From contig NZ_JAHXBG010000006.1 of NCBI RefSeq assembly GCF_020103725.1, forward strand, positions 484,388-548,387: a DNA stretch of 64,000 bases. Reading direction: 5' to 3'. This DNA comes from Hyalangium gracile (GTDB lineage: Bacteria; Myxococcota; Myxococcia; Myxococcales; Myxococcaceae). The stretch's first letter is position 1; every line of letters begins with the position of its first letter. A program made the translations under genes and the position numbers. The notes under the pieces were generated by a model. The model was not told the origin of the DNA, ran no database searches, and saw only the letters and a program-made list of their open reading frames with translations. This document shows, one piece after another, positions 1 to 8,445 of the stretch.

Positions 1-1146
1 GAGCTCATCCGCAACAACGTGCGGGAGCGGCGGCTGTCCTTCACCACGGACCTGGCCACGGCGGTAGGGCCGTCGCAGGTGGTGTTCATCGCCGTGGGCA
101 CGCCCGAGGGCGAGAGCGGCGACGCGGACCTCCAGTACGTGCTGGCCGCGGCGGAGCAGATCGGCCGTGCCATGCGCCAGTACACGGTGGTGGTGGACAA
201 GAGCACCGTGCCGGTGGGCACCGCGGACAAGGTGCGCGAGACGCTGGCCCGGGTGACGAAGGTGGAGTTCGACGTCGTCTCCAACCCCGAGTTCCTCAAG
301 GAGGGCGCGGCGCTGGAGGACTTCCTCAAGCCGGACCGCGTCGTCATCGGGGTGGACTCGGAGCGGGCGCGCCGCATCATGGGCGAGCTGTACGCGCCCT
401 TCGTGCGGACGGAGAACCCCATCTTCTACATGGACACGCGCTCGGCCGAGCTGACGAAGTACGCGGCCAACGCGATGCTGGCCACGCGCATCTCCTTCAT
501 GAACGACATGGCCGCGCTCTGCGAGAAGGTGGGCGCGGACGTGGACTTCGTGCGCAAGGCGCTGGGGGCGGACCGGCGTATCGGCTACCCGTTCCTCTTC
601 CCGGGTGTGGGCTACGGCGGCTCGTGCTTCCCCAAGGACGTGAAGGCGCTGGTGGCCACGGGCCGCGAGCACGGGCTGGAGTTGGACCTGCTGCGCGCGG
701 TGGAGCGCACCAACGAGCGGCAGAAGAAGCTGCTGGTGAACAAGGCGCTCAAGCACTTCGGCGGCTCGCTGGCGGGGCGCACCTTCGGGGTGTGGGGCCT
801 GGCCTTCAAGCCGAAGACGGACGACATGCGCGAGGCGCCCTCCATCGAGGTGATCGAGGGGCTGCTGGGCAAGGGCGCGAAGGTGGTGGCGCATGACCCG
901 GTGGCCGAGCGCACCGCGCATCGCTACTTCGGAGACCGCATCCGCTACGCCTCGCTGCCCTACGAGGCGCTGGAGGGCGTGGACGCGCTCTTCATCGTCA
1001 CGGAGTGGAACGAGTTCCGCCACCCGGACTTCGAGCGGATGAAGGCGCTGATGAAGGCGCCGGTCATCTTCGACGGGCGCAACATCTACGATCCGGCCCG
1101 GATGCGCGAGCTGGGCTTCACGTACCAGAACATCGGCCGTCCGTGA
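1..1146 (+). CDS. ugd: UDP-glucose 6-dehydrogenase, 5'-truncated by window edge
   Basis: Oxidises UDP-glucose to UDP-glucuronate with NAD+, supplying acidic sugar for surface polysaccharides. The reading frame is open from base 1, so the start lies upstream; 381 residues are present and roughly the first 55, carrying the Rossmann GxGxxG loop, are missing. Visible hallmarks are NPEFLKEGAALEDFLKPDR, the ELTKYAANA helix, the catalytic-cysteine motif GYGGSCFPKDV (Cys at visible residue 209), and a C-terminal domain with GLAFKPKTDDMREAPS. UDP-glucose versus GDP-mannose specificity cannot be settled from sequence alone; the GSCFPKD form favours UDP-glucose. The stop overlaps the next start (GTGA), so it is coupled to an acyltransferase gene. 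Confidence 0.93.
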   Translation, partial: ELIRNNVRERRLSFTTDLATAVGPSQVVFIAVGTPEGESGDADLQYVLAAAEQIGRAMRQYTVVVDKSTVPVGTADKVRETLARVTKVEFDVVSNPEFLKEGAALEDFLKPDRVVIGVDSERARRIMGELYAPFVRTENPIFYMDTRSAELTKYAANAMLATRISFMNDMAALCEKVGADVDFVRKALGADRRIGYPFLFPGVGYGGSCFPKDVKALVATGREHGLELDLLRAVERTNERQKKLLVNKALKHFGGSLAGRTFGVWGLAFKPKTDDMREAPSIEVIEGLLGKGAKVVAHDPVAERTAHRYFGDRIRYASLPYEALEGVDALFIVTEWNEFRHPDFERMKALMKAPVIFDGRNIYDPARMRELGFTYQNIGRP

Positions 1147-2327
1147 GCCAGGGCGAGACACGCGAGGCGCTCACCGGCCTGCGCTTCTGGGCCGCGCTGC
1201 ACGTGGTGGTGTTCCACTTCGGAGGCGGCTGGTTCGAGGGCGCGCCCGGGTGGCTGACGGCCATCTACCAGTGCGGGTACGCCTCGGTGGGGCTCTTCTT
1301 CGTGCTCTCGGGCTTCGTGCTCGCCTACAACTACCTGGGGCCGGACGGGCGGATGACGGCGGAGCCGCGCGCCTTCTGGGCCGCGCGCATCGCGCGGGTG
1401 TACCCCGTGTATGTGCTCGCGCTGGTGCTGCTGGCGCCGCACGTCATCGCCGGCTCGATGGCGGCGAACAGCGTGGGGATGGCCGCCGCGAAGCTGGCGG
1501 TGGGTGGGGGCAGCGCGCTGCTGCTCGTCCATGCCTGGCTGCCGCCCGCGACGCTCTACTGGAACCCGCCGGGCTGGTCCGTCGCGGTGGAGGCGTTCTT
1601 CTACGCGCTGTTCCCGCTCGCGGCGGCGTGGGTGGGGCGGCTGCGGCGCGAGCGGCTCGGCTGGGCCTTGCTCGCGCTGTGGGGGATGGGGCTGCTGCCG
1701 TCGCTGCTCTACCTGGGCTTCGAGCCCGATGGCGGCACCGCCACCATCCTGTCGAGAGGCACCTGGCTCACGGTGCTCAAGTTCAACCCGGTGCTGCGCC
1801 TGCCCGAGTTCCTCATGGGGGTGGTGCTGGGCCGGCTCTTCGTCCTGGAGACGCCGGCGCAGGGGCGCTCGGGGACGTGGATGGCGACGGGCGCGGCGCT
1901 GCTCACGCTGGTGGCCTTCGCCTTCAGCCAGTCCCTGCCCTTTCCGCTGTTGCACAACGCGCTGCTGGCGCCGGTGTACGCGGTGCTGGTGTACGGGCTG
2001 GCGCGCGGGGGAGGGCCGCTCGGGTGGCTGCTGTCCCGGCCATTGCTGATCCGGCTGGGGGCGGCCAGCTACGCGCTCTACATCCTCGAGCACCCGGTCT
2101 GGCTGGCTGTGGGTTCCGTGGCGGAGTCACTGGCGCCCTGGGTGGACCTGCGCGGGTACCGGCCGCTGTTCGCCCTCTACCTGCCGGTGGTGCTGGGAGT
2201 GTCGGTGCTCTGCCACTGGCTCGTGGAGACGCCGATGCGCACGTGGGTGCGGCGAGCGCTCCAGCCGTGGGTGGAGCGACGCGGGCGGGCACCCGAGGGG
2301 GTAGCTGCCGGGACGCCTCGGGCCTGA
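1143..2327 (+). CDS. Acyltransferase 3 family membrane protein
   Basis: Predicted integral-membrane O-acyltransferase (acyltransferase_3 family, as in OafA-type LPS and polysaccharide acetylases). GTG start at 1143 overlaps the ugd stop; longer in-frame starts lie inside ugd and are unlikely. The 394-residue protein begins with the family signature TGLRFWAALHVVVFHF, which holds the conserved histidine, then SVGLFFVLSGFVLAY and the ARIARVYPVYVLAL helix, and shows about ten hydrophobic segments. WSVAVEAFFYALFP is also typical. Its pairing with ugd and an O-antigen ligase-like gene suggests it decorates a cell-surface glycan; the substrate cannot be told. Confidence 0.88.
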   Translation: MSQGETREALTGLRFWAALHVVVFHFGGGWFEGAPGWLTAIYQCGYASVGLFFVLSGFVLAYNYLGPDGRMTAEPRAFWAARIARVYPVYVLALVLLAPHVIAGSMAANSVGMAAAKLAVGGGSALLLVHAWLPPATLYWNPPGWSVAVEAFFYALFPLAAAWVGRLRRERLGWALLALWGMGLLPSLLYLGFEPDGGTATILSRGTWLTVLKFNPVLRLPEFLMGVVLGRLFVLETPAQGRSGTWMATGAALLTLVAFAFSQSLPFPLLHNALLAPVYAVLVYGLARGGGPLGWLLSRPLLIRLGAASYALYILEHPVWLAVGSVAESLAPWVDLRGYRPLFALYLPVVLGVSVLCHWLVETPMRTWVRRALQPWVERRGRAPEGVAAGTPRA

Positions 2328-2331
2328 GGAC

Positions 2332-2604
2332 TCAGCGGGCCAGGCCGCAGGCCGTCTTGCCCTCGTCGGTCTCGATGGCCGCGCAGTCGCAGGTCTCCAG
2401 CTTCGCCTCGCACGTGGCCTCGTCCTCGGCCGTGGGCTCCACGCGGGCCTCGTCGTTGGAGGCGCGGCGCACGCACAGCTCGCGCTCCACGGAGTTGGTG
2501 TTGCAGTCGCACAGCTGCTCGGAGAGCTGGCGGCAGGCACCCTTGCAGCCGGTGAGGCCGACGAGGGAGAGGGAGAGCACGGCGATTGCGGCAAGGCGGC
2601 GCAT
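2332..2604 (-). CDS. Small cysteine-rich lipoprotein, unknown function
   Basis: A 90-residue predicted lipoprotein: basic start MRRLAAIAV, hydrophobic core and lipobox LTGC with Cys20. The mature part is short and acidic with eight more cysteines in pairs (KGAC, LCDC, TCDC), suggesting disulfides in the periplasm or outer membrane. The ATG at 2604 is chosen because it gives a clean signal peptide; an upstream extension to 2928 would be low-complexity and overlap the next gene. It is convergent with the acyltransferase gene (4-base gap) and divergent from the O-antigen ligase-like gene. No family recognised. Confidence 0.72.
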   Translation of the reverse strand: MRRLAAIAVLSLSLVGLTGCKGACRQLSEQLCDCNTNSVERELCVRRASNDEARVEPTAEDEATCEAKLETCDCAAIETDEGKTACGLAR

Positions 2605-2759
2605 GGGCTGGCGGAACATGCCAGATGCCACCCCGGATGCAAGCCGAGTCCCACGTGAAATCTCGACCAGCGTGCATCCGGGACGCCTGCCTGCCCATGC
2701 TCCAGGGAGGAGTGGGTAGGAGGCCCTCTCGCTCCCATGCGATAGTCCCAGGCGCGTCC

Positions 2760-5423
2760 ATGTCCCCCGTGTCTCGCCGCACTCCTCGATACATCCTCGG
2801 CGCCGAAGCGATGCTGTCGGGGCTCGTCGTGTTCTGCCCGCTGGCGCTGGGTGGCGCGCCGACGTGGGTGCTCGGGCCGCTGGTGGGGCTGGCCACGCTG
2901 GCCGTGCTGCTGGCCGGGCTGGGCGCACGGCGTCAGGGGCACGCGTTGCACGTGCCGTGGCTCGCGCTGCCGCTGGTGGCTGGCGCGGCGCTCTGCCTCG
3001 TACAGCTCATCCCGCTCCCCACGGGGCTGCTGGAAGCGGTGAGCCCCGAGGCCGCCGCGCTGCGGGAGTTCGCGCTCGTTCCGCTGGGGCTCACGTCCGC
3101 GCGGCCCGTCTCGCTGGAGCCGCCGGCCACCTGGCGCGAGCTGGCCCGGTACCTGGCCTACGTGCTGGTCTTCATCGCGGCGGTGGAGGTGTGTCGCTTC
3201 CGGCGCTCGCGGCGGAGGTTGCTGGCGGCTGTGGCCATCACGGGCGCCAGCGTGGCGCTGCTCGGGGTGTTGCACGAACTGCTGGAGCTTCCGCTCCTGT
3301 TCGGAGTGCGCGCGTACTCCCACGCGCGGCCGCCGCTGGTGACGCCCTTCGGCAATCCCAACCACCTGGCGGGCTTCCTGGGGCTGTCCTCCACGGTGGC
3401 GCTGGGGCTGGCGCTGAGCAGCGAGCGGCGCGGGCAGGCGGGGCTCTTCGCGGCGGTGGCGCTGATCTCCGGGGCGGGAGTGTTCCTGTCGCTGTCGCGC
3501 GCGGGGATCCTCTTCTTCCTGCTGGGCCAGGTGCTGCTGGCGGTGTGGATGCTGCGGGAGCGCCGCGAGACGCGCGAGCATGAGCCTGTGCCGCCGCTCT
3601 GGCGCCGGGGCTCCACCGCGCTGTTGGTGCTCGGCGCGACGCTGGCCGTGGGCGGCTACGTCGCCTGGGAGAAGCTGTGGGAGGAGGCGGCCACCGCGGA
3701 CAGCGTGGAGAAGGTGCGCCAGAGCGGGAAGGTGGACGTGTGGCCGATGATGGCCGAGGCCGCGCGCGCCTTCCCGGTGCTGGGCATGGGGCGAGGGGCG
3801 TTCGAGGCTGCCTTCCCGCGCTACCAGACCGTTCCCAATCCCAACACGCTGACGCACCCGGAGAACGCGGTGCTTCAGCTCGCGGCGGAGTTCGGAGTGC
3901 CGGGGCTGGTGCTGCTCGGCGGGATGCTGTGGGGCTTCGCGCGGCTGCTGCGCCGTGAGCGGCTGGGGCGCTTGGAGGTGGCGGTGCTCGCGGGAGTCTC
4001 GGCGCTGGGGCTCCACAACCTCTTCGACTTCAGCCTGGAACTGCCCGCGTGCGCGGTGGCCGTGTGGGTGGCGCTCGCGGCGCTGGCCAGGCCGGAGGAG
4101 CGGGAGGGCGCCACGGCTTCGGGAGGAACGTGGCGGTTGGCTCCGCTCCGAGGGCTGGGCATCGCCCTGGCGCTCGCGGTGCTGGCGGGCGTGGCGCTCG
4201 GGCCAGGGAGGCACACGCTCGCGGAGGCGGAGGCGGAGCTGGCGGGGCTCGTGCAGGCCCGTGCGCCGGTGGCGGAGGTGCGCGCGCGGGCGCTGGCCCT
4301 CATCGATCGGCATCCGGCGGACTATCTGCTCTATGGCCTGGTGGGTGCGGCGTATGCGTCGGGCGGGAAGGCCACGGCGGGGGATGCGCTGGCCTTCGTC
4401 AACCGGGCGCTGTACTTGCGGCCGACGGATGCGGCCTCGCACCGCACGGCCGCGCGGGCACTGCTGGCGCTGGGGCGTCGAAGCCAGGCCTTCCTGGAGT
4501 ACCGGCTGGCCTACGAGTCCGGGGACCTGGAGGTGCTGGCGCGCGAGGCGCTGGACGCGTCGCGCACGCTGGAGGAACTGCAGGCGCTCTCGCCGGATCG
4601 GCCTCGGGAAGTGGCCGCGCTGTCCCTGGCACTGGCCTCACGGCCGGGGCGTCAGGAGCAGGCGCTGGCCTGGCTTGCCTGGGCGCGTGAGCACTTCGAG
4701 GGGATGCTGAGAGCTCCCTCGCCGGATGCGCCGCGCCTCCGCTTCGGCGCGAGGGACATGGATGCGCTGTGGGAGCAGGAGGCCCGCTTGCGCGTGATGC
4801 GAGGCGAGCTGGCCGAGGCCGAGGCGCTGTGCGCCGAGTTGGAGCACCGGGCTCCGGAAGCGCTCGAGCCGCAGTTGCTGCGAGCGGGGATCCTCCGAGC
4901 CCAGGGGCGGCGCGAGGAAGCCATCCAGCTGATGGATCGGCTCGTGCCGCGCTTCCCAGGGAAGGTGGAGCTGTCCTTCCAGCTGGCGACCCAGCTCCTG
5001 GAAGCAGGGCTGACGCGGCGTGCGAGAGAGGTGCTCGGGCAGGCCAGTCCCTTCATCGCGGACTACTCACAGCGGGCGCGGCTGCTGTCGCTGGAGGGGG
5101 CGAGCTACGAGCGGGAGGGACTGCTATCACGAGCCCTGGAGCGCTACCAGACGGTGACGCGGCTCGCGCCAGCGCCGGAAGCCCACTTCACGGTGGCGCG
5201 GCTGCACGAGTCCCTGCGTCACTATGGGGACGCGGCCCGGGAAGTACGCGAGGGCCTGCACCTGCTGCCGGCGGGAGCGCATCGGGAAGAAGAGGCGTGG
5301 GTGGCGCGCCTGGAAGCGGAGGAGCGCAAGCTCCTGGAGACGCGGCGGCAGGAGCTGATGGAGGACCCTCACAAGCGGGACGTGGTGGAGCACCTGCTGG
5401 AGACGACCGCCGACTCTCCTTGA
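2760..5423 (+). CDS. O-antigen ligase/polymerase-like membrane protein with C-terminal TPRs
   Basis: 887 residues. The N-terminal half has about eleven membrane helices and the pattern of the Wzy_C/WaaL O-antigen ligase family, including TPFGNPNHLAGFLGLS, SLSRAGILFFLLGQ and the periplasmic-loop motif NTLTHPENAVLQLAAEFGV with the conserved histidine. From about residue 500 to the end it is soluble and helical with TPR-like repeats, such as ALERYQTVTRLAPAPEAHF. It probably polymerises or ligates a surface polysaccharide at the periplasmic face; ligase and polymerase cannot be separated on sequence. Start ATG 2760 precedes MSPVSRRTPRYILGAEAML; an in-frame ATG at 2697 is possible but gives a basic, unconserved-looking leader. 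Neighbours ugd and an acyltransferase support the role. Confidence 0.82.
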   Translation: MSPVSRRTPRYILGAEAMLSGLVVFCPLALGGAPTWVLGPLVGLATLAVLLAGLGARRQGHALHVPWLALPLVAGAALCLVQLIPLPTGLLEAVSPEAAALREFALVPLGLTSARPVSLEPPATWRELARYLAYVLVFIAAVEVCRFRRSRRRLLAAVAITGASVALLGVLHELLELPLLFGVRAYSHARPPLVTPFGNPNHLAGFLGLSSTVALGLALSSERRGQAGLFAAVALISGAGVFLSLSRAGILFFLLGQVLLAVWMLRERRETREHEPVPPLWRRGSTALLVLGATLAVGGYVAWEKLWEEAATADSVEKVRQSGKVDVWPMMAEAARAFPVLGMGRGAFEAAFPRYQTVPNPNTLTHPENAVLQLAAEFGVPGLVLLGGMLWGFARLLRRERLGRLEVAVLAGVSALGLHNLFDFSLELPACAVAVWVALAALARPEEREGATASGGTWRLAPLRGLGIALALAVLAGVALGPGRHTLAEAEAELAGLVQARAPVAEVRARALALIDRHPADYLLYGLVGAAYASGGKATAGDALAFVNRALYLRPTDAASHRTAARALLALGRRSQAFLEYRLAYESGDLEVLAREALDASRTLEELQALSPDRPREVAALSLALASRPGRQEQALAWLAWAREHFEGMLRAPSPDAPRLRFGARDMDALWEQEARLRVMRGELAEAEALCAELEHRAPEALEPQLLRAGILRAQGRREEAIQLMDRLVPRFPGKVELSFQLATQLLEAGLTRRAREVLGQASPFIADYSQRARLLSLEGASYEREGLLSRALERYQTVTRLAPAPEAHFTVARLHESLRHYGDAAREVREGLHLLPAGAHREEEAWVARLEAEERKLLETRRQELMEDPHKRDVVEHLLETTADSP

Positions 5424-5557
5424 GGGTAGCAATGCCTCAACTACGGAGTGCGTCGTCCGAGGCTTGCGGAGTACAGTGCTCTACCCTTTGCCGTGCATGA
5501 GACACAGCATGAGAGGTGGGGGCTCGGTCGTGTGTTGTCGTTCCTCGAGGCTCGTCA

Positions 5558-6196
5558 ATGTTGAGGAGGCTTCTCATCCTACGGATCTTGCTCAGCGCAC
5601 TCCCTCTCGCATGTGCGGGTGGTTCGCAGAAGGTGGGAGGCGAGGATTATGGCTTTGAAGGAGATTCCGACCGGGTATGGGTTAGAGGCCCCTGGGAGGA
5701 GATCGCGCCCTCGAAGGACATCGATGAGGTGATCGACCAATTGTGCCCAGCGGTCATGAAACTGCCAGGCGCCCAAGGGGGGGACCACGGTCAGGAATAC
5801 TGTGGCGTCATCTATCAGCTCCTGAGTGAAAATCAGTATTACGCGAGCAAGCCTTCTCCCTTGACGAGGTCTACGTTGAGTGCGGTGGGCAAGCGCAAGA
5901 CGTGTCTGATCCCCAGAAGCGTCAAGGACTCCCGCGGCGCGCTGAAGCGAGATGCTGACTATCATGGCCACCCTTGGCCTTCTCCCATGAGCGAGGGAGA
6001 TAGGGCGCGTGGGAACCAGTGGTACTTGTTTCGGATCCAGTTTGATACCCGGTGCCGGGTTCAAAAGCTGGTTCCTCATGTCGATGACGAGCGTCCCGGC
6101 GAGCTGTACGAGCGCCAGGGGAAGAGCTGGAAGCGGGTGGGGACGATCCTCCCAGAAGACAAGAGTCGCGGCTATGTCACGCCAATCTCCCAATGA
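5558..6196 (+). CDS. Lipoprotein with JAMM/MPN+ metalloprotease signature
   Basis: A 212-residue predicted lipoprotein (MLRRLLILRILLSALPLACAGG is split here: basic MLRR, hydrophobic LLILRILLSALPLA, lipobox-like LACAGG). The mature domain has the elements of a zinc JAB/JAMM protease in order: Glu80 within GQEYCGVIYQL, the usual E-x-C-G first-strand signature, then DYHGHPWPSPMSEGD with His136, His138, Ser145 and Asp148. This matches E...HxH-x10-D, with one residue fewer between His138 and Asp148 than the common spacing. If active it would be a membrane-anchored deubiquitinase-fold peptidase outside the cytoplasm. It sits 31 bases before another lipoprotein gene. The motif is directly seen; zinc binding, activity and location are inferred. 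Confidence 0.68.
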   Translation: MLRRLLILRILLSALPLACAGGSQKVGGEDYGFEGDSDRVWVRGPWEEIAPSKDIDEVIDQLCPAVMKLPGAQGGDHGQEYCGVIYQLLSENQYYASKPSPLTRSTLSAVGKRKTCLIPRSVKDSRGALKRDADYHGHPWPSPMSEGDRARGNQWYLFRIQFDTRCRVQKLVPHVDDERPGELYERQGKSWKRVGTILPEDKSRGYVTPISQ

Positions 6197-6227
6197 ACTG
6201 GGTCGTTGTGTCTCTCCCCGTCGGCGC

Positions 6228-7040
6228 ATGAGGCGCATGAGCTACAGCCTGTCGGTGGTGCTGTTCCTTGCGCTCTCCGCATGCATGAAGAAGCCCACGA
6301 TGGGCCGCTACGTGCCGCCAGCGGAGGCGGCCTGGTTCAAGTTCGGGAGTTTCTTGCCCGAGGAGGGCCAGCAGACACTTCCAGGCTCCATGGCCGTTGC
6401 CATCCACCATGCCGCGGAACACTTCCTCCCATGGGAGTCCACTCCTCCGGCGGGAGCTGATGCCGTAGCGATCTGCCTCCTGCAGCGTCAGGTCTGGGAT
6501 GTAGAGACAGCCCCATGGGCCGACAATTCCCTCTTGATCCGCTTTGCCCTGGCTCCTGGGGCGTGCCGCTGGGGAGGAGCGCCGTTGTTGGATCTGGGTG
6601 CCACCTACGCGGTGAGCCTGCACGATGGGCGCATTCTGGCTGTCTCCGACGCCGTGGCTCGGCCTGAAGGGGCAGTTCCCTTCCAGTTTCCCCAGGATCT
6701 TCCCAGGGAGAAGCTGAGTCTCTTTGAGGCCAACACAGCCGCTGCCATCGAACTGGCCACGGGTGACTTTCTGGCTCACGCCCGCGGCGCGTCCTCGGAC
6801 GAGCCGCCCTGCGTGGCCCAGCTCTCTTCCTACGATGTGACGGCAGTCTCGGCGATGGAGGGGGTGAACCTCGTTCGTTTCGACCTGAACGATCGACGGT
6901 GCCCACCCCTCGGGCCGCCGAGCATCGTCGAAGGAAGGAAGGCGCTCTCACCCGCGTTTGTCACGACCTATGCCATTGAGCTTCGCACGATGAGGATCCT
7001 CGGCATCGAGCTCACCACGCGACAACGGATCGATGACTGA
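6228..7040 (+). CDS. Lipoprotein with internal duplication, partner of the JAMM lipoprotein
   Basis: A 270-residue predicted lipoprotein, signal SLSVVLFLALSACMKK. ATG at 6228 is used; ATG 6237 would shorten it by three residues. The mature part contains two related units of about 75 residues, each with a cysteine near the start, an NLVRF or NSLLIRF strand, a second cysteine (GACRW, RRCPP), a TYAVSL or TYAIEL strand and a RIL element (GRILAV, MRILGI). A duplicated beta-rich domain is therefore likely. No named family recognised. It is co-directional and close to the JAMM lipoprotein, so the two may work as enzyme and partner. Confidence 0.7.
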   Translation: MRRMSYSLSVVLFLALSACMKKPTMGRYVPPAEAAWFKFGSFLPEEGQQTLPGSMAVAIHHAAEHFLPWESTPPAGADAVAICLLQRQVWDVETAPWADNSLLIRFALAPGACRWGGAPLLDLGATYAVSLHDGRILAVSDAVARPEGAVPFQFPQDLPREKLSLFEANTAAAIELATGDFLAHARGASSDEPPCVAQLSSYDVTAVSAMEGVNLVRFDLNDRRCPPLGPPSIVEGRKALSPAFVTTYAIELRTMRILGIELTTRQRIDD

Positions 7041-7102
7041 GGCATGCACGTGGTGCCCTGGAAGTTGTACCTCCACAGGCTGCGACTCCCGTCGACCCGG
7101 CC

Positions 7103-8425
7103 TCACTGCTGGAAGTCGTAGACGCTGCCGAGCTGGAGGATGCGCGTGAGCTCGTCCAGCGCCGTCATCGTCTCGCGCGCGAGCTTCGGATCCTGGAGAT
7201 CCTTCGCATACAGCGTCTCGCGGTAGTGCTTCTTCACCCAGGCCGCGAGTGACTCGTGGAGCGCGGACGAATAGAAGACGTTGGCCTTCACCGCGGCGCG
7301 CTCCTCATCCGTGAGCCAGATGCGCTGGCGCAGGCACGCCGGGCCGCCACCGTTGTTCATGGACTGGCGCACGTCCAGGTAGTGCACGGCCTTGACCGGG
7401 TTCTCCTCAGCCACCACCCGCTCCAGGAAGCGCCGCGGCGCCTCCAGCTCCTGGCTCTCGATGGGAGCGATGATGGCCATGGTGCCGTCCGGCAGCGTGA
7501 GCACCTGCGAGTTGAACGGGTACGCCTTCACCGCGTCCGCCACCGGCAGCTCCGCCTGCGTGGCCACCACGGAGGTGAAGGCCGGGCCCAGCTTCTCGCG
7601 CAGCGTGCTCAGCAACCCGGGGACATCCACGAACGCAAGCTCGTGCAGCATGAGGAAGCTGCCGTTGCCCACGCCCAGCACGTCCGTGTGGAACGCGCCC
7701 GAGTCGATGCCGTCCGGGTGCTGCTGCGGGAAGAGGGTGCGCTCGGCATCGAGCTGGTGGAGCCGCGCGAGCGCCTGGCTGGCCTCCAGCGTCTGTCGGG
7801 CCGGAAAGCGCTTCGGCCCGACGATGTCCTTCCACGCGCTGCGGCCCCAGGCCAGCAGGTGCACCGCGCCATGCCCGGGCGTGGCCAGTCGGGTGTGGTT
7901 GGCGGCGCCCTCGTCGGCGAAGTGCCCGCCACCGGGCAGCGGCGCATGCACCGCGAAGCGCGCGCCGTCCGAGAAGATGGCCCGCAGCACCGAGTGCGTC
8001 GTCTCCGCCTCGATGGCCCGGTGGAACATCTGCTGGAGGTTGGCCGGCGTCAGGTGCATCCGCCTGTCCGTCGTATCCTCCGAGGGCGCACAGGTGGCGG
8101 CATTGGCCGTCCACATGGCGGCGGCGCTGGAGGTGAGCCGCAGCAGGTGCTCGCCCTCGCGCGCGGCGCGGGTGATGACCTCCTCGTCCGTGCCGCTGAA
8201 GCCCAGCATCCGCAGCGTCCGCAGCGAGGGACGCGGCTGGGGTGGCAGCACCCCCTGGCCCACTCCCAGGCCCGAGACGAAGCGCATCTTCTCCAGTCCT
8301 TGGAGCGCCGCCTCGCGGGGGTGGCTCGCCTGGCCGCCGTGGGTGGTGGAGGCCAGGTTGCCGACCGAGAGGCCGCCATAATTGTGGGTAGGGCCTACGA
8401 GACCGTCGAAGTTGTACTCGCGCAT
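7103..8425 (-). CDS. astB: N-succinylarginine dihydrolase
   Basis: Second enzyme of the arginine succinyltransferase pathway; converts N2-succinylarginine to N2-succinylornithine, CO2 and two NH3. The 440-residue length fits AstB. Recognisable segments are MREYNFDGLVGPTHNYGG at the start, IDSGAFHTDVLGVGNGS with the catalytic histidine, and MNNGGGPACLRQRI with the nucleophilic cysteine. ATG 8425 is used because homologues begin at this NFDGLVGPTHNY motif. No astA, astC, astD or astE lies next to it, so the rest of the pathway must be elsewhere or absent. Its start is only 20 bases from the divergent acyltransferase start, so its promoter lies within that gene. Confidence 0.94.
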   Translation of the reverse strand: MREYNFDGLVGPTHNYGGLSVGNLASTTHGGQASHPREAALQGLEKMRFVSGLGVGQGVLPPQPRPSLRTLRMLGFSGTDEEVITRAAREGEHLLRLTSSAAAMWTANAATCAPSEDTTDRRMHLTPANLQQMFHRAIEAETTHSVLRAIFSDGARFAVHAPLPGGGHFADEGAANHTRLATPGHGAVHLLAWGRSAWKDIVGPKRFPARQTLEASQALARLHQLDAERTLFPQQHPDGIDSGAFHTDVLGVGNGSFLMLHELAFVDVPGLLSTLREKLGPAFTSVVATQAELPVADAVKAYPFNSQVLTLPDGTMAIIAPIESQELEAPRRFLERVVAEENPVKAVHYLDVRQSMNNGGGPACLRQRIWLTDEERAAVKANVFYSSALHESLAAWVKKHYRETLYAKDLQDPKLARETMTALDELTRILQLGSVYDFQQ

Positions 8426-8445
8426 TGGGATATAGAACCGCGGCT

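Noticed and set aside
8425..8445. TTG start at 8425 for the LpxL-type gene
   Set aside because: It would overlap the astB start and add an unconserved leader; GTG 8446 fits better.
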